The notes beneath the pieces were generated by a model, which had not been told where the DNA came from, made no database searches, and was given only the letters and a program-made list of their open reading frames with translations. From assembly GCF_900100735.1 (NCBI RefSeq), contig NZ_FNCJ01000006.1:343031-407030 (forward strand): a stretch of 64,000 nucleotides of DNA. Direction: 5' to 3'. Below are positions 9,198-18,358 of this stretch, one piece after another (position 1 is the stretch's first letter; every line of letters starts with the position of its first letter). The DNA comes from Paraburkholderia phenazinium (GTDB lineage: Bacteria; Pseudomonadota; Gammaproteobacteria; Burkholderiales; Burkholderiaceae). A program made the translations under genes and the position numbers.

Positions 9198-10476
9198 CGT
9201 CCGGCTCCACTGCATCCCAGATCAGGCGCGGGTCGAACGACAAGGCGGCGAACATGGTCAGCACCACGACCGCGCCGAATGCCAGCGCACCGGGCCCGGC
9301 GTCGATGCTTGCCACCGTGCCGAACTTCACGAGCGCGACGAGAATCGTGATCACGTAGACATCGAGCATCGACCAGCGGCCGACCCGTTCCACCATCCGA
9401 TAGATGTGCGATCGCTGACTTGGGAGATGCGCGGAACGCAACTGGGTGCTCCAGGCGAGATAGGCTAAGGAAAGAATTTTGAGCATGGGCACGACGATAC
9501 TGGCGATAAAAACCATGGCTGCGAGGGGCCACGCTCCCGAGGTCCAGAGATACACGACCCCACTCAGGATCGTGTCCGCCTGGGCGCCGAACAAGGTGCT
9601 CGACACCATGACCGGCAAGAGAACGGCGGGGACGTACAGCACCATGGCGGCGCCCAGGAAGGCCCAGGTGCGCGCCAGACTGGCGGGCTTGCGTAGATGC
9701 AGCGCAGCCCGGCAACGTGGACAACGTGAAGCGCCCCAGGCACGCCCAGCGTGAGCATGGGCAGGTGGCGATGAAAGCAGGCCGCAGTCGTGACAAACGA
9801 ACAAGCCCGCACGCGCCGCCGTAGCGCTCGCGGAGCGAGGCGGCAGCACCAGCGTCACACCACCCTCTCCTCTGCCTGGATCCACCCGCGCCCAGAGGTC
9901 GCGCGAATTGAACGCCGTCGACGCTGCGGCAAGCAGCACCATCACCGCGCCGAATGCTCCCATCGCAATGCCGGGGACGACCGTTGCGATGTGCTGCAGT
10001 TTGACGAGCGCAACCAGCATGCCGAGCATGAGTACTTCGATCATTCCCCAGGGGGCAATGTGCCTGAGCACACGCAACGCGTTCTCGGGCCTGCGGGGAA
10101 AACCGCCAAGCTGCAACGGCAACAGCAGATAGATCAGCGCCACAATGTTCAACGACGGCATCAATAGCGTCGTCACGAAGACGAGGCCCGCGATCGGCCA
10201 CATACCGCCGGCATACAGCGACGAAGCCGCCCCGAACAGCGTGGTGTCGACACGCGTTCCATTCACCTCAAGTCCGACGACCGGAAAGCAGTTAGCTACT
10301 GCAAACAGGACGGCAGCCGCGACGGCGAGCGCCAAGACATGCCCGTGCTTCGCCGGCGAGCTCCGGTAGAGGACGGCGCGGCAACGTTGGCAACGCGCGG
10401 TGCCGCCCTCAGCGAGCGGCGTCTCCCATTGGAGAAAGTCGCACTCGCGACAGGCAATCAGGCTGGTGGCATTCAT
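9190..10476 (-). CDS. pqiA: PqiA, paraquat-inducible inner-membrane protein
   Basis: A protein of about 428 residues made of two homologous halves. Each half starts with a zinc-ribbon-like cysteine pattern (CRECDF plus CQRC; CHDCGL plus CPRC) followed by four hydrophobic helices. The helix with PSLNIVALIYL in the first half corresponds to PMLKILSLAYL in the second. It sits in the inner membrane and works with PqiB and PqiC in intermembrane lipid homeostasis. Start codons GTG 10491, ATG 10485 and ATG 10476 are all in frame; I used 10476, where family similarity begins, although none has a convincing ribosome site. It follows the DUF3313 gene by about 50 bp. Confidence 0.92.
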   Translation of the reverse strand: MNATSLIACRECDFLQWETPLAEGGTARCQRCRAVLYRSSPAKHGHVLALAVAAAVLFAVANCFPVVGLEVNGTRVDTTLFGAASSLYAGGMWPIAGLVFVTTLLMPSLNIVALIYLLLPLQLGGFPRRPENALRVLRHIAPWGMIEVLMLGMLVALVKLQHIATVVPGIAMGAFGAVMVLLAAASTAFNSRDLWARVDPGRGEGGVTLVLPPRSASATAARAGLFVCHDCGLLSSPPAHAHAGRAWGASRCPRCRAALHLRKPASLARTWAFLGAAMVLYVPAVLLPVMVSSTLFGAQADTILSGVVYLWTSGAWPLAAMVFIASIVVPMLKILSLAYLAWSTQLRSAHLPSQRSHIYRMVERVGRWSMLDVYVITILVALVKFGTVASIDAGPGALAFGAVVVLTMFAALSFDPRLIWDAVEPDDE

Positions 10477-10526
10477 GTTCGGCATCCACACGCGAGAGCC
10501 CGGAGCGAGCGCCGCCCCGGATCCGG

Positions 10527-11189
10527 TTATTTGAATTGCGCAACCAGTGCGTCAGCACCCTTCTCGATCCCGGTCTTCGACGCGCTCAACGAGCCCAAGC
10601 TCGCGCCGATGTTGTACGGATTCGGGTATTGCTTGGTCACATAGGCGCTGAGCAGGCGATTGCTCGACGAGTCGTAGATCTCGACCGCGTAGATCACGGA
10701 ACCGGTGAAGGCGCCTTCCTTGCCGCGCACGGTTTGAGTCACGTTGTACAAGCCGCCGGCGATATCGAAGCGTGAAAACGTGCTGAGCACCGGGGTGCTG
10801 GTTTTCGCGCCCGTCAGGATGAGCCTCAAACGCAGCGTGTTGGGACCGGCCTCGGTGGCCGGTTCGAAGCGGCTGCGCAACTTCTCCGCGAACTCGGTTT
10901 GCATGTAGCTCGCGAGCGCGGCCTTGTCCGTATCTTGCATGTCGCCGAACTGGTTGTCGGCGCCTTGGTAGATCGTTACAGGGTCGATGATCAGCCTGGT
11001 GTACTTCTGCCACTCGGTCTGCGGCGCAAACCGGTATGGCATCCGGCCGGAGTCGTCTTGCTGGTTGGGCCGCAAATAAGGCGCCGAGGCAAGGCCTGAG
11101 TACGCGACGGGGGTCACGCTGGCGCAACCTATCAGAATGGTGCAGAGGACCGCTAACAACAGGTGCTGCGGCTTGATTGACTTGAGCAT
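10527..11189 (-). CDS. DUF3313 family lipoprotein
   Basis: The 220-residue protein has a lipoprotein signal (lipobox LIGC, Cys 22) and the DUF3313 pattern, including YSGLASAPYLRPN, a lysine-arginine segment with LIIDPVTIY, and a C-terminal ASKTGIEKGADALVAQ helix. Members are outer-membrane-anchored proteins of unknown function, often in stress or envelope operons. The ATG has GGAG 8 nt upstream. Its promoter carries a palindromic operator matching the one in front of the tetR gene (see 11255-11307). It is the first gene of the transcript that probably continues into pqiABC. Confidence 0.85.
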   Translation of the reverse strand: MLKSIKPQHLLLAVLCTILIGCASVTPVAYSGLASAPYLRPNQQDDSGRMPYRFAPQTEWQKYTRLIIDPVTIYQGADNQFGDMQDTDKAALASYMQTEFAEKLRSRFEPATEAGPNTLRLRLILTGAKTSTPVLSTFSRFDIAGGLYNVTQTVRGKEGAFTGSVIYAVEIYDSSSNRLLSAYVTKQYPNPYNIGASLGSLSASKTGIEKGADALVAQFK

Positions 11190-11254
11190 GTGTTTCTCCG
11201 GTTCCGGTCTCGCCCCTGCCCTCTCTCGGAGATCCAGGAACGACAGTTCGTATT

Positions 11255-11307
11255 GAGGCGCCAGACTAACACTGTCAATTCAAGATGTAAACCGACCAGA
11301 CGGTTTG
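11255..11307 (-). promoter_or_regulatory. TetR-type operator/promoter in front of the DUF3313-pqiABC genes
   Basis: An inverted repeat with arms AAACCG and CGGTTT and a 6-bp spacer lies at 11289-11306. On the minus strand the CGGTTTACA end supplies a -35-like TTTACA, followed after exactly 17 bp by a -10-like TAGTCT. The module from GAGGCG (11255) to the operator shares its layout and conserved bases with 12144-12196, upstream of the tetR gene. The palindrome, spacing and duplication are seen directly; that the neighbouring TetR binds here is inference. Confidence 0.7.
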
Positions 11308-11404
11308 TTTCTTGGGAACACTTCGGGGAAATAGCCTGGAGGTGGTGCTGGAGATCCTGCCAGGAGCGCCCGCCAGTGAGGCGCCCCGTTCACTGGCAGC
11401 TTAA

Positions 11405-11429
11405 GGCCTGTTCACGCTTATAACAGGCC
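11405..11429 (-). terminator. hairpin after the tetR gene
   Basis: An 8-bp perfect stem (GGCCTGTT/AACAGGCC) with a 9-nt loop begins directly after the tetR stop codon. There is no long T run, so it may be a weak or factor-assisted terminator. Confidence 0.5.
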
Positions 11430-12050
11430 CTAGGTGCGGCGTGGTGCGCGGGTAGCACGCGGCTTCTTTGTCGCCGCGGCTGGCGCCTCGGCGCACGGCG
11501 CCCACTGGCTCTCGTCGAGCAGGCGCTCGAACAGACGGGCGCGCTCCTTGTCGGAGAGCGGGCACATGCCAAGTCGCGCGGTGAACAATAGCCCCCGCGC
11601 GGCCGCCCAGCGCAGAAGCGCCAGATCGGGGTCGGCCGCCTCGGCCTTGATATGTTTGACCTTTGCTCCGCTGCGCTCGCGCGTAGCAGCGAGGAGCGCG
11701 GGATCTTCGACCATCGCGGCAAGAATGGCAAAGCCCGCGGCGGTATGGTTGTCGGTCGCTTCGCGCATGGTCGCGATTTCGGCGGCGAGATTCGCCTCGG
11801 ACTTCGTCGTGCCCTCGGTCGCCAGATAGTGCTGGGAAAACTTGTCGAAATGTTCGATTTCGTGTTCCAGCAAGGCCTTCAGCACGTCGCCTTTGGTGCG
11901 GAACTGATGCATCAACCCGCCTTTGCTGATGCCGCTTTCCCGCGATATCGCATCGAACGTGAGCTGTCCCGGCCCGTCGCGCGCAATGATGGCGAACGCC
12001 GCCTGAATGGCGGCCTGGCGGGAACGTTCGGAACGGGTTGCGTTATCCAT
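11430..12050 (-). CDS. TetR/AcrR family transcriptional regulator
   Basis: The 206-residue protein has an N-terminal helix-turn-helix (about 12-58: AAFAIIARDGPGQLTFDAIS, then GISKGGLMHQFRTKGDVL) and an effector-binding region of TetR_C type. The tail is basic and Ala/Pro-rich (TKKPRATRAPRRT), unusual for the family and perhaps an added DNA-contact or disordered segment. It lies downstream of the tripartite efflux operon with its own promoter, whose operator matches the one before the DUF3313-pqi genes. I infer that it represses itself and those genes and perhaps responds to a toxic ligand handled by the pump. Confidence 0.9.
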   Translation of the reverse strand: MDNATRSERSRQAAIQAAFAIIARDGPGQLTFDAISRESGISKGGLMHQFRTKGDVLKALLEHEIEHFDKFSQHYLATEGTTKSEANLAAEIATMREATDNHTAAGFAILAAMVEDPALLAATRERSGAKVKHIKAEAADPDLALLRWAAARGLLFTARLGMCPLSDKERARLFERLLDESQWAPCAEAPAAATKKPRATRAPRRT

Positions 12051-12143
12051 AGTGTCGGTCAGGAGTGGCTGCGCCGGTCACGCAGCCAGACGGGAAACAG
12101 CCGGATGCGCCAGCGGCTGTTCAGGCGGGACGGCGCTTCATAT

Positions 12144-12196
12144 GAGGCGTCAGCCTAACACTACGGGTCGCACAGGTAAACCGGCCGGGCGGTTTG
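12144..12196 (-). promoter_or_regulatory. TetR-type operator/promoter in front of tetR
   Basis: The inverted repeat AAACCG-6 bp-CGGTTT lies at 12178-12195. On the minus strand TTTACC (-35) is followed after 17 bp by TAGGCT (-10). The flanking GAGGCG-N-CAG-N-CTAACACT block sits at exactly the same distance (34 bp) from the operator as in the 11255 module. The operator overlaps the -35 box, a repressor arrangement. Confidence 0.75.
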
Positions 12197-12222
12197 TATG
12201 TTGGCCGGGTCAACCCCGCCGG

Positions 12223-13770
12223 TCAGCGCGCGGCGTACCCAGCCTCACCAGTCCCGGCGCGCCACGTGTCCGCAGGCACCTGGCTCACGCGTGCCGCGCC
12301 GTCCTCAGCCGGCGCCGGCGGCACGGCCGGGAACGTCGTCTCCCACCCCCCACCCAGCGCCTTGAACAGGCTCACGAGCGAGACGGACACATCCGTCGAA
12401 CTCGCCACCCAGGCCTGCTGCGTCGCCAGCAAATCGCGCTGCACAGTCAGCACATTGAGGAAGTCGGTGGCGCCCGCCACATACTGGCGTTGCGCGTTGT
12501 CCAGTGCGATGCGGTCCTGCTCGACGGTTTCGGCCAGTTTGTCGCGACGCAACTGGCGCGTGTCGTAGTCGCTCATCGCGTCGTCGACCTCATGCCAGGC
12601 CTTGAGAACGGTGCGCTGAAACTGGATCATCGCCTCCTGCTGCTGCGCCTTGCGCAAAGCCAGTTGCCCCTTCAGACGCCCGCCTTCGAAAATCGGCACG
12701 GTGAGCGACGGCCCCACGCCGAACACGCGCGAACTCCATTCGGCGAGATCGCCCAGATGCATCGCCTGCAGACTGAGATTGCCCGACAGCGTGACGCGCG
12801 GGTAAAAGTCCCCCACCGCTACGCCGATATCGGCCGTCGCCGCATGCAGGCGCGCCGCTGCCTGGCGGATATCGGGGCGGCGCTCGGCGAGTTCGGACGG
12901 CAGCCCAGCCGGCACGCGCGGCGGCACCGGCGGAATCGGTTTGACCGCTTGCAACTCCGCCTCCAGCGCACGCGGCGGCAGCCCAAGCAGGAAACCCAGC
13001 GCATTGACCAGTCGCAAGCGCCGGTTTTCGAGCAGGGGCTGTTGCGCCTCGATCGTGCCGACCTGGCCCCTCGCTTCGGCGATTTCCAGTTGCGTCGCCA
13101 CGCCGTCGGCGAAGCGCACGCGCGTCAGTTCCAGGCTATGGCGGGCGATCTCCAGATTCTGCTGGACGATGGCCTGCTCCGCCTGGACCCCGCGTAGCTG
13201 GACATAGTCGCTCGCGGTTTCCGCCAGCGCCGCGAGCAGCAAGTCGCGCCGCAGATCCGCACTGGCCTCCACCGAAGCGTCGGCCGATTCGATTTCGCGC
13301 CGCACCCGTCCCCACAGATCGAGTTCCCATGAGGCATCGAGGCCCGGCTGCCAGACGTTGTAGTCGGCCTTGCCGTTCAGCCCGGAGATATCCACGAGGC
13401 CGTTCTGGCTACCGCGCGCATGCTCGTAGGAAGCCGAACCATTTACCGACGGAGCAGCGTCCGCACCGACGATCCGTCGCGCGGCGCGGGCCTCGGTGAG
13501 CCGCGCCGTGGCTACCTTGACGTCGAGGTTGGCGGTGGCCACCCGCGCGATCAGCGAGGATAGCTCGGGGTCGTTAAACGCATTCCACCATTGCGGGTCG
13601 AGACTGCCGTCTGCCACCCGGCTCGGCGGCGTGGCCGCTGCCTGGGGTGCAGCGGGCGTCCAGCGTTGCGGCAAGGCCGCTTCCGGGCGACGGAAATCCG
13701 GACCGACGGCGCAACTCGACAGACCGACCAGAAACCACGCAACGGCAAGCTTGGGAAGAAGGCGGTTCAT
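12223..13770 (-). CDS. NodT-family outer-membrane efflux lipoprotein (OprM-like)
   Basis: The 515-residue protein has lipobox LSSC (Cys 20), then the usual AVGPDFRRPEA opening of NodT/OprM proteins, and two outer-membrane-efflux repeats (about 65-270 and 285-480). It would be the TolC-like exit duct of the pump encoded just upstream. Its ATG overlaps the stop of the membrane-fusion gene (ATGA, 4 bp), so all three pump genes form one transcript. The C-terminal 35 residues are Pro/Ala-rich and variable. Confidence 0.93.
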   Translation of the reverse strand: MNRLLPKLAVAWFLVGLSSCAVGPDFRRPEAALPQRWTPAAPQAAATPPSRVADGSLDPQWWNAFNDPELSSLIARVATANLDVKVATARLTEARAARRIVGADAAPSVNGSASYEHARGSQNGLVDISGLNGKADYNVWQPGLDASWELDLWGRVRREIESADASVEASADLRRDLLLAALAETASDYVQLRGVQAEQAIVQQNLEIARHSLELTRVRFADGVATQLEIAEARGQVGTIEAQQPLLENRRLRLVNALGFLLGLPPRALEAELQAVKPIPPVPPRVPAGLPSELAERRPDIRQAAARLHAATADIGVAVGDFYPRVTLSGNLSLQAMHLGDLAEWSSRVFGVGPSLTVPIFEGGRLKGQLALRKAQQQEAMIQFQRTVLKAWHEVDDAMSDYDTRQLRRDKLAETVEQDRIALDNAQRQYVAGATDFLNVLTVQRDLLATQQAWVASSTDVSVSLVSLFKALGGGWETTFPAVPPAPAEDGAARVSQVPADTWRAGTGEAGYAAR

Positions 13771-14834
13771 CGCGCAGCGACCTCACTGACGGCTGCGCCC
13801 CGTGCACCGGACGTGTGAATCGTCGCTTCGACCGACATGCCTGCACGCAGGCTGTCGAGCGCACGCTGCCCCGGCTGCAGGACGATTTTGACCGGAATGC
13901 GCTGGACGACCTTGGTGAAGTTGCCGGTCGCGTTATCGGGTGCGATAGCCGCAAAGGTCACGCCGGTGGCCGGCGCCAGACTCTCGACGGTGCCGTGCAA
14001 CACCACGCCGGGGAAGGTGTCGACCCGGATATCAGCGGCCTGCCCGGGCCGGACCTCGGTAAGCTGGGTTTCCTGGAAGTTCGCGAGCACATAGGCCTGT
14101 TGCAGCGGCACGACCGCGAGCAAGGGCGAGCCTGGCGTCACGTAAGCGCCCACCCGCACCGCGCGCTGCCCGACCATGCCGTCGATGGGCGCCACAATGC
14201 GCGTCCACGACAGGTTCAGGCGCGCCGTATCGAGCGCAGCCTGGGCGTGCTGAAGCGCGGCCCCGGCCTTCTCGCGCTGCGTCTGCAATACCGCAATCTG
14301 CTGTTTGGCCGCTTTCAGCCCCGCTTCGTTGCGCTCCACATCCGCTTGCGCCGTATCGACCCGCGAGCGGGCCTGCTGCGCATTCTGCAGGCTGCCGGCG
14401 CCGTGACTGGCCAGATCCGTATAACGGGCGGAGTCCGCATGGGCAAACACATAACCCGCGCGGGCCGAGGCCAGCGAGGCGCTCGCCTGATCGATCAGCG
14501 ATTGTTGCTGGGCGATGCTTGCCGAAACGTTATCGATCGTCGCCTGGGCCGCCGACACATTAGCCTGCGCGGACGCTTCCGCGGCCAGGTAGTCGCGGTC
14601 GTCGATCTGCGCGAGTAGCTGACCCTTGTGAACCACTTGATTGTCGTCGACCGTCAACGCGCTGACCTGCCCTGCCACGCGTGGGGCGACCACGGTGAAG
14701 TCGGCGGTCACAAACGCATCGTCGGTGCTCTGCCCCGGGGACACCATGGCGCGGTAGGCGAAAGTAGCCGCGAGGACCACCAGCAGGACGGCCCCGGCAG
14801 CGATAACGTAAGTCTTTTTTCTCGATTCGGACAT
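13767..14834 (-). CDS. HlyD/EmrA-type membrane-fusion protein
   Basis: The 355-residue protein has one N-terminal membrane helix (about 9-29), a split biotinyl-lipoyl domain (QSTDDAFVTADFTVVAPRVA and LSWTRIVAPIDGMVGQRAV), a long coiled-coil hairpin rich in Ala/Gln (about 95-190), and a beta-barrel with VLANFQETQLTEVRPGQAA. It bridges the inner-membrane MFS permease and the outer-membrane channel. The ATG at 14834 begins right before the membrane helix; upstream in-frame codons are not protein-like. It lies 25 bp after the permease gene. Confidence 0.93.
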   Translation of the reverse strand: MSESRKKTYVIAAGAVLLVVLAATFAYRAMVSPGQSTDDAFVTADFTVVAPRVAGQVSALTVDDNQVVHKGQLLAQIDDRDYLAAEASAQANVSAAQATIDNVSASIAQQQSLIDQASASLASARAGYVFAHADSARYTDLASHGAGSLQNAQQARSRVDTAQADVERNEAGLKAAKQQIAVLQTQREKAGAALQHAQAALDTARLNLSWTRIVAPIDGMVGQRAVRVGAYVTPGSPLLAVVPLQQAYVLANFQETQLTEVRPGQAADIRVDTFPGVVLHGTVESLAPATGVTFAAIAPDNATGNFTKVVQRIPVKIVLQPGQRALDSLRAGMSVEATIHTSGARGAAVSEVAAR

Positions 14835-14859
14835 GGGTAGGTCAAACCATTTCAAAGCA

Positions 14860-16476
14860 TTAACGAACAGGGGTATCCGCAACGGGGCGCGGCGGATAAA
14901 CGCGCGTGGGCACAACGAGAATCAGCAGGATCAGGCCGACGGCCACCACCGCCATCACGCGGAACACATCCGCCGAGGCCAGCACGAGCGCCTGTTCGCG
15001 GATATGCGAGGCGAGCAGCGCGAGCGACGCGCTCTGATCGAGTCCCAGCCGGGCCGTCAGGTCGTGTTGCATCAAAGCCATGGTCTGCGGCCGGTTGCCG
15101 AGCTGGTCGATGAGCACGTTGGAATGAACGTGCTCGCGCATCGTCGTGAGACCTTCCGTCACGCCGCCTCCAACCACGACCGCGAAGCCCTTGATCGTGT
15201 TGAACCACGCCGACGCGAACGGGCCTTCGGCAGGGGTCATGCCGTTGGTAGCGAGCATCAGCAGCGGAATCACCGCCATCGGTTGCGCGAAAATCTGCAA
15301 GATCTGCAGTGCGTAGAAATTTTCGCGGGTCCAGTCCGAGGTCATGAAGCTGCCCAGCACGCACGAGAGCGCGATCAACGCGAGGCCGGTGGCGAGCACC
15401 CACCGGCAATCCACGCGCCGCACGTTGCATAGTGCGGCGACCGCCGGTAAGGCGAGCAGTTGCGGCAGCGCCACGCACAGCGCAAGCGGCGCCAGCTCGA
15501 GCGGCCGGTAGCCGTGCACCTCGGCGAGATAGCCGGCCGGCACGCCGGGCACCGCCACCAGGATCAGCAGCACGCCGGCGAGCGTGATCAGCGCATGCGT
15601 GAGGTTGCGGCGGGCCAGCAACTGGATTTTGAAGAACGGCAACGGATGAAACCATTCGTTGACGAGAAACAGCACCAGCATCGCCACGCCACCCACGAAC
15701 AGTGCGCAGATCAACGGCGAATCGGTCCAGCCGAGCCGCGTGCCCTGCTCGAGCGCAACCACCAGCATGGCAATCGCCGGAAAGCCGAGCAGCACGCCAC
15801 GCCAGTCGAACTGGCGAAAACGTTCGAGACGCAAGGGGTCTTGCGGCAAGCCCCACGCAATCATGCCGATCGACAGCAGCGCGAGCGGCACGATTTGCCA
15901 GAACAACCAGTGCCAGCCCACATACTCCATCCAGAGCGCCGCCAGCGGCGAGCCAAGGTTGGGTGCGAAGGTTGCGGTCAAGGCATAGGCGCCGAGACCA
16001 TAGAGTTTCAGACCCGGCGGCAGGAAGCGCAACGCGACCGTCATCAGCATGGGCGGCAGACAGCCACCGGCCAAACCCTGCAGTGCGCGGATCGCGTACA
16101 TCGACCCGAGCGCCGACACGAACGGGAACACCGCGCCGAGCAGCGCGAACATCACCACGGCGCCGATCGTAAAGCGTCGCAGCGAGAAGGTCGCGGAACA
16201 CCAGGGGGCAAACATCATCGCCGACACCTGGGTGACCTCGTACACGGTGGACAACCACGAGCCGTCGTCACGGGCGATCCCCATTGCGCCGCGAATGTCG
16301 GGCATGGCGATGGCCGTTACGCGGTCGTTGAGCTGGGCGATGACGACTGCGAGCAGTACGCCTGCCAGACCGACGATCACCCGCAGGCCCCACGCACCGG
16401 GTGCCGGCGCCGCCTTCGGCGCGGCGGCCGCAGCGACCGCAACGGGTGGGGCCGGCGGTGCGGCGACCGTGCTCAC
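14860..16476 (-). CDS. DHA2-family (EmrB-like) MFS efflux permease
   Basis: The 538-residue protein has a short Ala/Pro-rich N-terminal tail and about 14 hydrophobic helices. It keeps the DHA2 features LNDRVTAIAMPDIRGAMG in helix 1 and YAIRALQGLAGGCLPP in the motif-C region. It would export drugs or toxic aromatics by proton antiport with the two downstream partners. The start is GTG, and its first bases overlap the stop of the 50-codon leader gene (GTGA), so translation is probably coupled. The natural substrate is unknown. Confidence 0.92.
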   Translation of the reverse strand: MSTVAAPPAPPVAVAAAAAPKAAPAPGAWGLRVIVGLAGVLLAVVIAQLNDRVTAIAMPDIRGAMGIARDDGSWLSTVYEVTQVSAMMFAPWCSATFSLRRFTIGAVVMFALLGAVFPFVSALGSMYAIRALQGLAGGCLPPMLMTVALRFLPPGLKLYGLGAYALTATFAPNLGSPLAALWMEYVGWHWLFWQIVPLALLSIGMIAWGLPQDPLRLERFRQFDWRGVLLGFPAIAMLVVALEQGTRLGWTDSPLICALFVGGVAMLVLFLVNEWFHPLPFFKIQLLARRNLTHALITLAGVLLILVAVPGVPAGYLAEVHGYRPLELAPLALCVALPQLLALPAVAALCNVRRVDCRWVLATGLALIALSCVLGSFMTSDWTRENFYALQILQIFAQPMAVIPLLMLATNGMTPAEGPFASAWFNTIKGFAVVVGGGVTEGLTTMREHVHSNVLIDQLGNRPQTMALMQHDLTARLGLDQSASLALLASHIREQALVLASADVFRVMAVVAVGLILLILVVPTRVYPPRPVADTPVR

Positions 16477-16625
16477 GCTGCCGCTCCGCGCGGCGTATGC
16501 ATGTCGTCAACCGGGATCGAGCCGGCGCTGCGATTCAGCAGATGAACGACCAAAGGGTCGACCAGGGGGGCGACCAGCGGATCGGCCGGATGAGCGATCC
16601 GAAGATCGGTGAAGAGGCACCGCAT
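16473..16625 (-). CDS. 50-aa leader protein coupled to the efflux operon
   Basis: A small reading frame starts with ATG 16625 behind a near-ideal ribosome site (AAGGAAGG, 4 nt spacing) and ends in a TGA that overlaps the permease GTG. The product begins MRCLFTDLRIAHPADPL and contains two VAPLVDPLVV-like repeats; no membrane helix or known domain is evident. The strong site and the 4-bp overlap indicate it is translated and may set pump expression. The role of the peptide is unknown. Confidence 0.6.
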   Translation of the reverse strand: MRCLFTDLRIAHPADPLVAPLVDPLVVHLLNRSAGSIPVDDMHTPRGAAA

Positions 16626-16737
16626 ACAGCCTTCCTTGTGCTAAACGAATGAAGGCAGTGTATGGACGCCGCATCAGTCCGAAAATTGAAATCTTTGCAC
16701 TCGACCGGTGCGCGCAACGCACTGGACGACGCGTGCG

Positions 16738-17664
16738 TTAAGCGGAACGAGCCTCCGCGACCGGTGAGCCGGCCGAACAAACCTCGCGAATCACGCGCCG
16801 CAGCCATTGGTGCGCACCGTCGCTCTGGTAGCGCGGATGCCAGCCCTGTACGATCACGACGGTCTGCAAGGGAATCGGCAGCGCGAACGGCTGCGCCCGG
16901 ATGCCCATGCGCTGCACGGCCCACGCGACGTGCTCGGGCAGCGTCAGGATCAGATCCGAGTTGCCCAGCATGAAGACGCCCGAATGGAAGGTCGGCACGA
17001 CCATCGACACGTGGCGCGCGAGGCCGAGCGCCTGCAGCGCCACATCGACCGGCCCGGACACGCGGCCGCGCCGCGACACGCTGATCTGGTCGTACTGCGC
17101 AAAGCGCTCGGGTGTGATCTCGCCGCGGAAGATCGGATGGTCGTCCCGCGCGAGTCCGACGAACTTGGTGGTGAAGAGCGACTGCACATGGACCTCGGTG
17201 CCCATCGGCCGCATGGCGCTGATGTACAGGTCCACCTTGCCTTCGCGCAACACCAGGTCCTCCGAATCGCCTTCCGGGACGAAGCGCAGCAAGACGTTGG
17301 GCGCCTGCTGCCGCACGCGCTCGAGCAGCACCTCGCCGAACGCGCTGATGAAGACATCGTTGGCATGCAGGTTGAAGCTGCGCTTGAGCGACGGCAGGTC
17401 GACTTCGCGCGCCGGTAACAGAAGCCGCAGCGCGCTTTCGACCGAGTCGTGTACCTGGTCGCGCAGCTCGAGTGCCCGCGGGGTGGGCACCATCTTGCGC
17501 CCCACCTTGACGAGGATCGGATCGCCGACGGTTTCGCGGATCCGCGAGAGCGTGCGGCTCATGGCTGGCGCACTCAGGTTCATGCGTCGCGCCGCGCCCA
17601 CGACAGAGCCCTCTTCGAGCAGCACGTCGAGCGCCAACAGGAGGTTGAGATCGGGTGATTGCAT
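16738..17664 (-). CDS. LysR-family transcriptional regulator
   Basis: The 308-residue protein has an N-terminal winged helix (LNLLLALDVLLEEGSVVGAA, then LSAPAMSRTLSRIRETVGDP) and a substrate-binding domain. The DNA-binding half resembles NodD/LeuO-type LysR proteins. ATG 17664 was chosen over the TTG 9 bp upstream. It precedes the efflux operon on the same strand by 113 bp and is divergent from the UspA-like and flavin reductase-like genes, so either could be its target. The inducer is unknown. Confidence 0.9.
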   Translation of the reverse strand: MQSPDLNLLLALDVLLEEGSVVGAARRMNLSAPAMSRTLSRIRETVGDPILVKVGRKMVPTPRALELRDQVHDSVESALRLLLPAREVDLPSLKRSFNLHANDVFISAFGEVLLERVRQQAPNVLLRFVPEGDSEDLVLREGKVDLYISAMRPMGTEVHVQSLFTTKFVGLARDDHPIFRGEITPERFAQYDQISVSRRGRVSGPVDVALQALGLARHVSMVVPTFHSGVFMLGNSDLILTLPEHVAWAVQRMGIRAQPFALPIPLQTVVIVQGWHPRYQSDGAHQWLRRVIREVCSAGSPVAEARSA

Positions 17665-17823
17665 AGGACGCAATTCTAACGGCCTGATGCTATCGGGTGC
17701 TGCATCGATTCATGCGTTCAACGCAGTACTCGCGTGCAACATGCGGTATTTCCCATTGCGTGCAGCACAGGCATCATACTTTGATTCGTTAATCCGACCT
17801 TGAATCCCACCTTGAGCCAAGCC

Positions 17824-18318
17824 ATGTTCGACATCGTGCTGGTCCCCCTGGACGGCGCGCCCCAGCGTGCGCATGTCATCGATCTCGCCGCCCGCGCAGC
17901 GACACCGGGCAGCTCGACGCTGCATCTGCTGTGCGTCGTCGATCCTTCTTATGCGCAGCCGCCGGGCGACCCAATCCGCATCGAACCCAGCCTTCGCGAA
18001 CCCGGCAGCATCCAGGCGGACGGCCTCGTCTACCCGTATGCCGTCGAGCAGACTGGCGATGCGGAACGCATCCTCGCGGCCGCCGCTGAACGGCTGACGG
18101 CACACGGCTTCGCGGTCGAGCGCCATGTTCGCGCGGGAGCGCCGGGCGACGTGATCGTCGACGAAGCGCGCCGCATCGCCGCCGACGTGATCGTGATGGG
18201 CCACCGTCACCTGTCGCGGCTGCGCCGCTGGGCCAACCCTTCGACCGCGGGCGAGGTGATCGAACACGCACCCTGCCCGGTCCTCGTCCAGACTCGCGAC
18301 GGTGGCGGCCATGCATAA
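17824..18318 (+). CDS. UspA-like universal stress protein
   Basis: The 164-residue protein has the single Usp fold. The N-terminal strand reads MFDIVLVPLDGAPQRAHVIDLA, and the C-terminal ATP-binding pattern G-2x-G-9x-G(S/T) appears as VMGHRHLSRLRRWANPSTAGEVI followed by ACPVLV, but with the first glycine spacing altered. ATP binding is therefore possible but not certain. It starts a two-gene unit with the flavin reductase-like gene and is divergent from lysR. ATG 17824 is preferred because the conserved strand begins there. Confidence 0.85.
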   Translation: MFDIVLVPLDGAPQRAHVIDLAARAATPGSSTLHLLCVVDPSYAQPPGDPIRIEPSLREPGSIQADGLVYPYAVEQTGDAERILAAAAERLTAHGFAVERHVRAGAPGDVIVDEARRIAADVIVMGHRHLSRLRRWANPSTAGEVIEHAPCPVLVQTRDGGGHA

Positions 18319-18358
18319 CACTGATATGTATCGCGACAACGGCGAGGAAACTGTGAAC

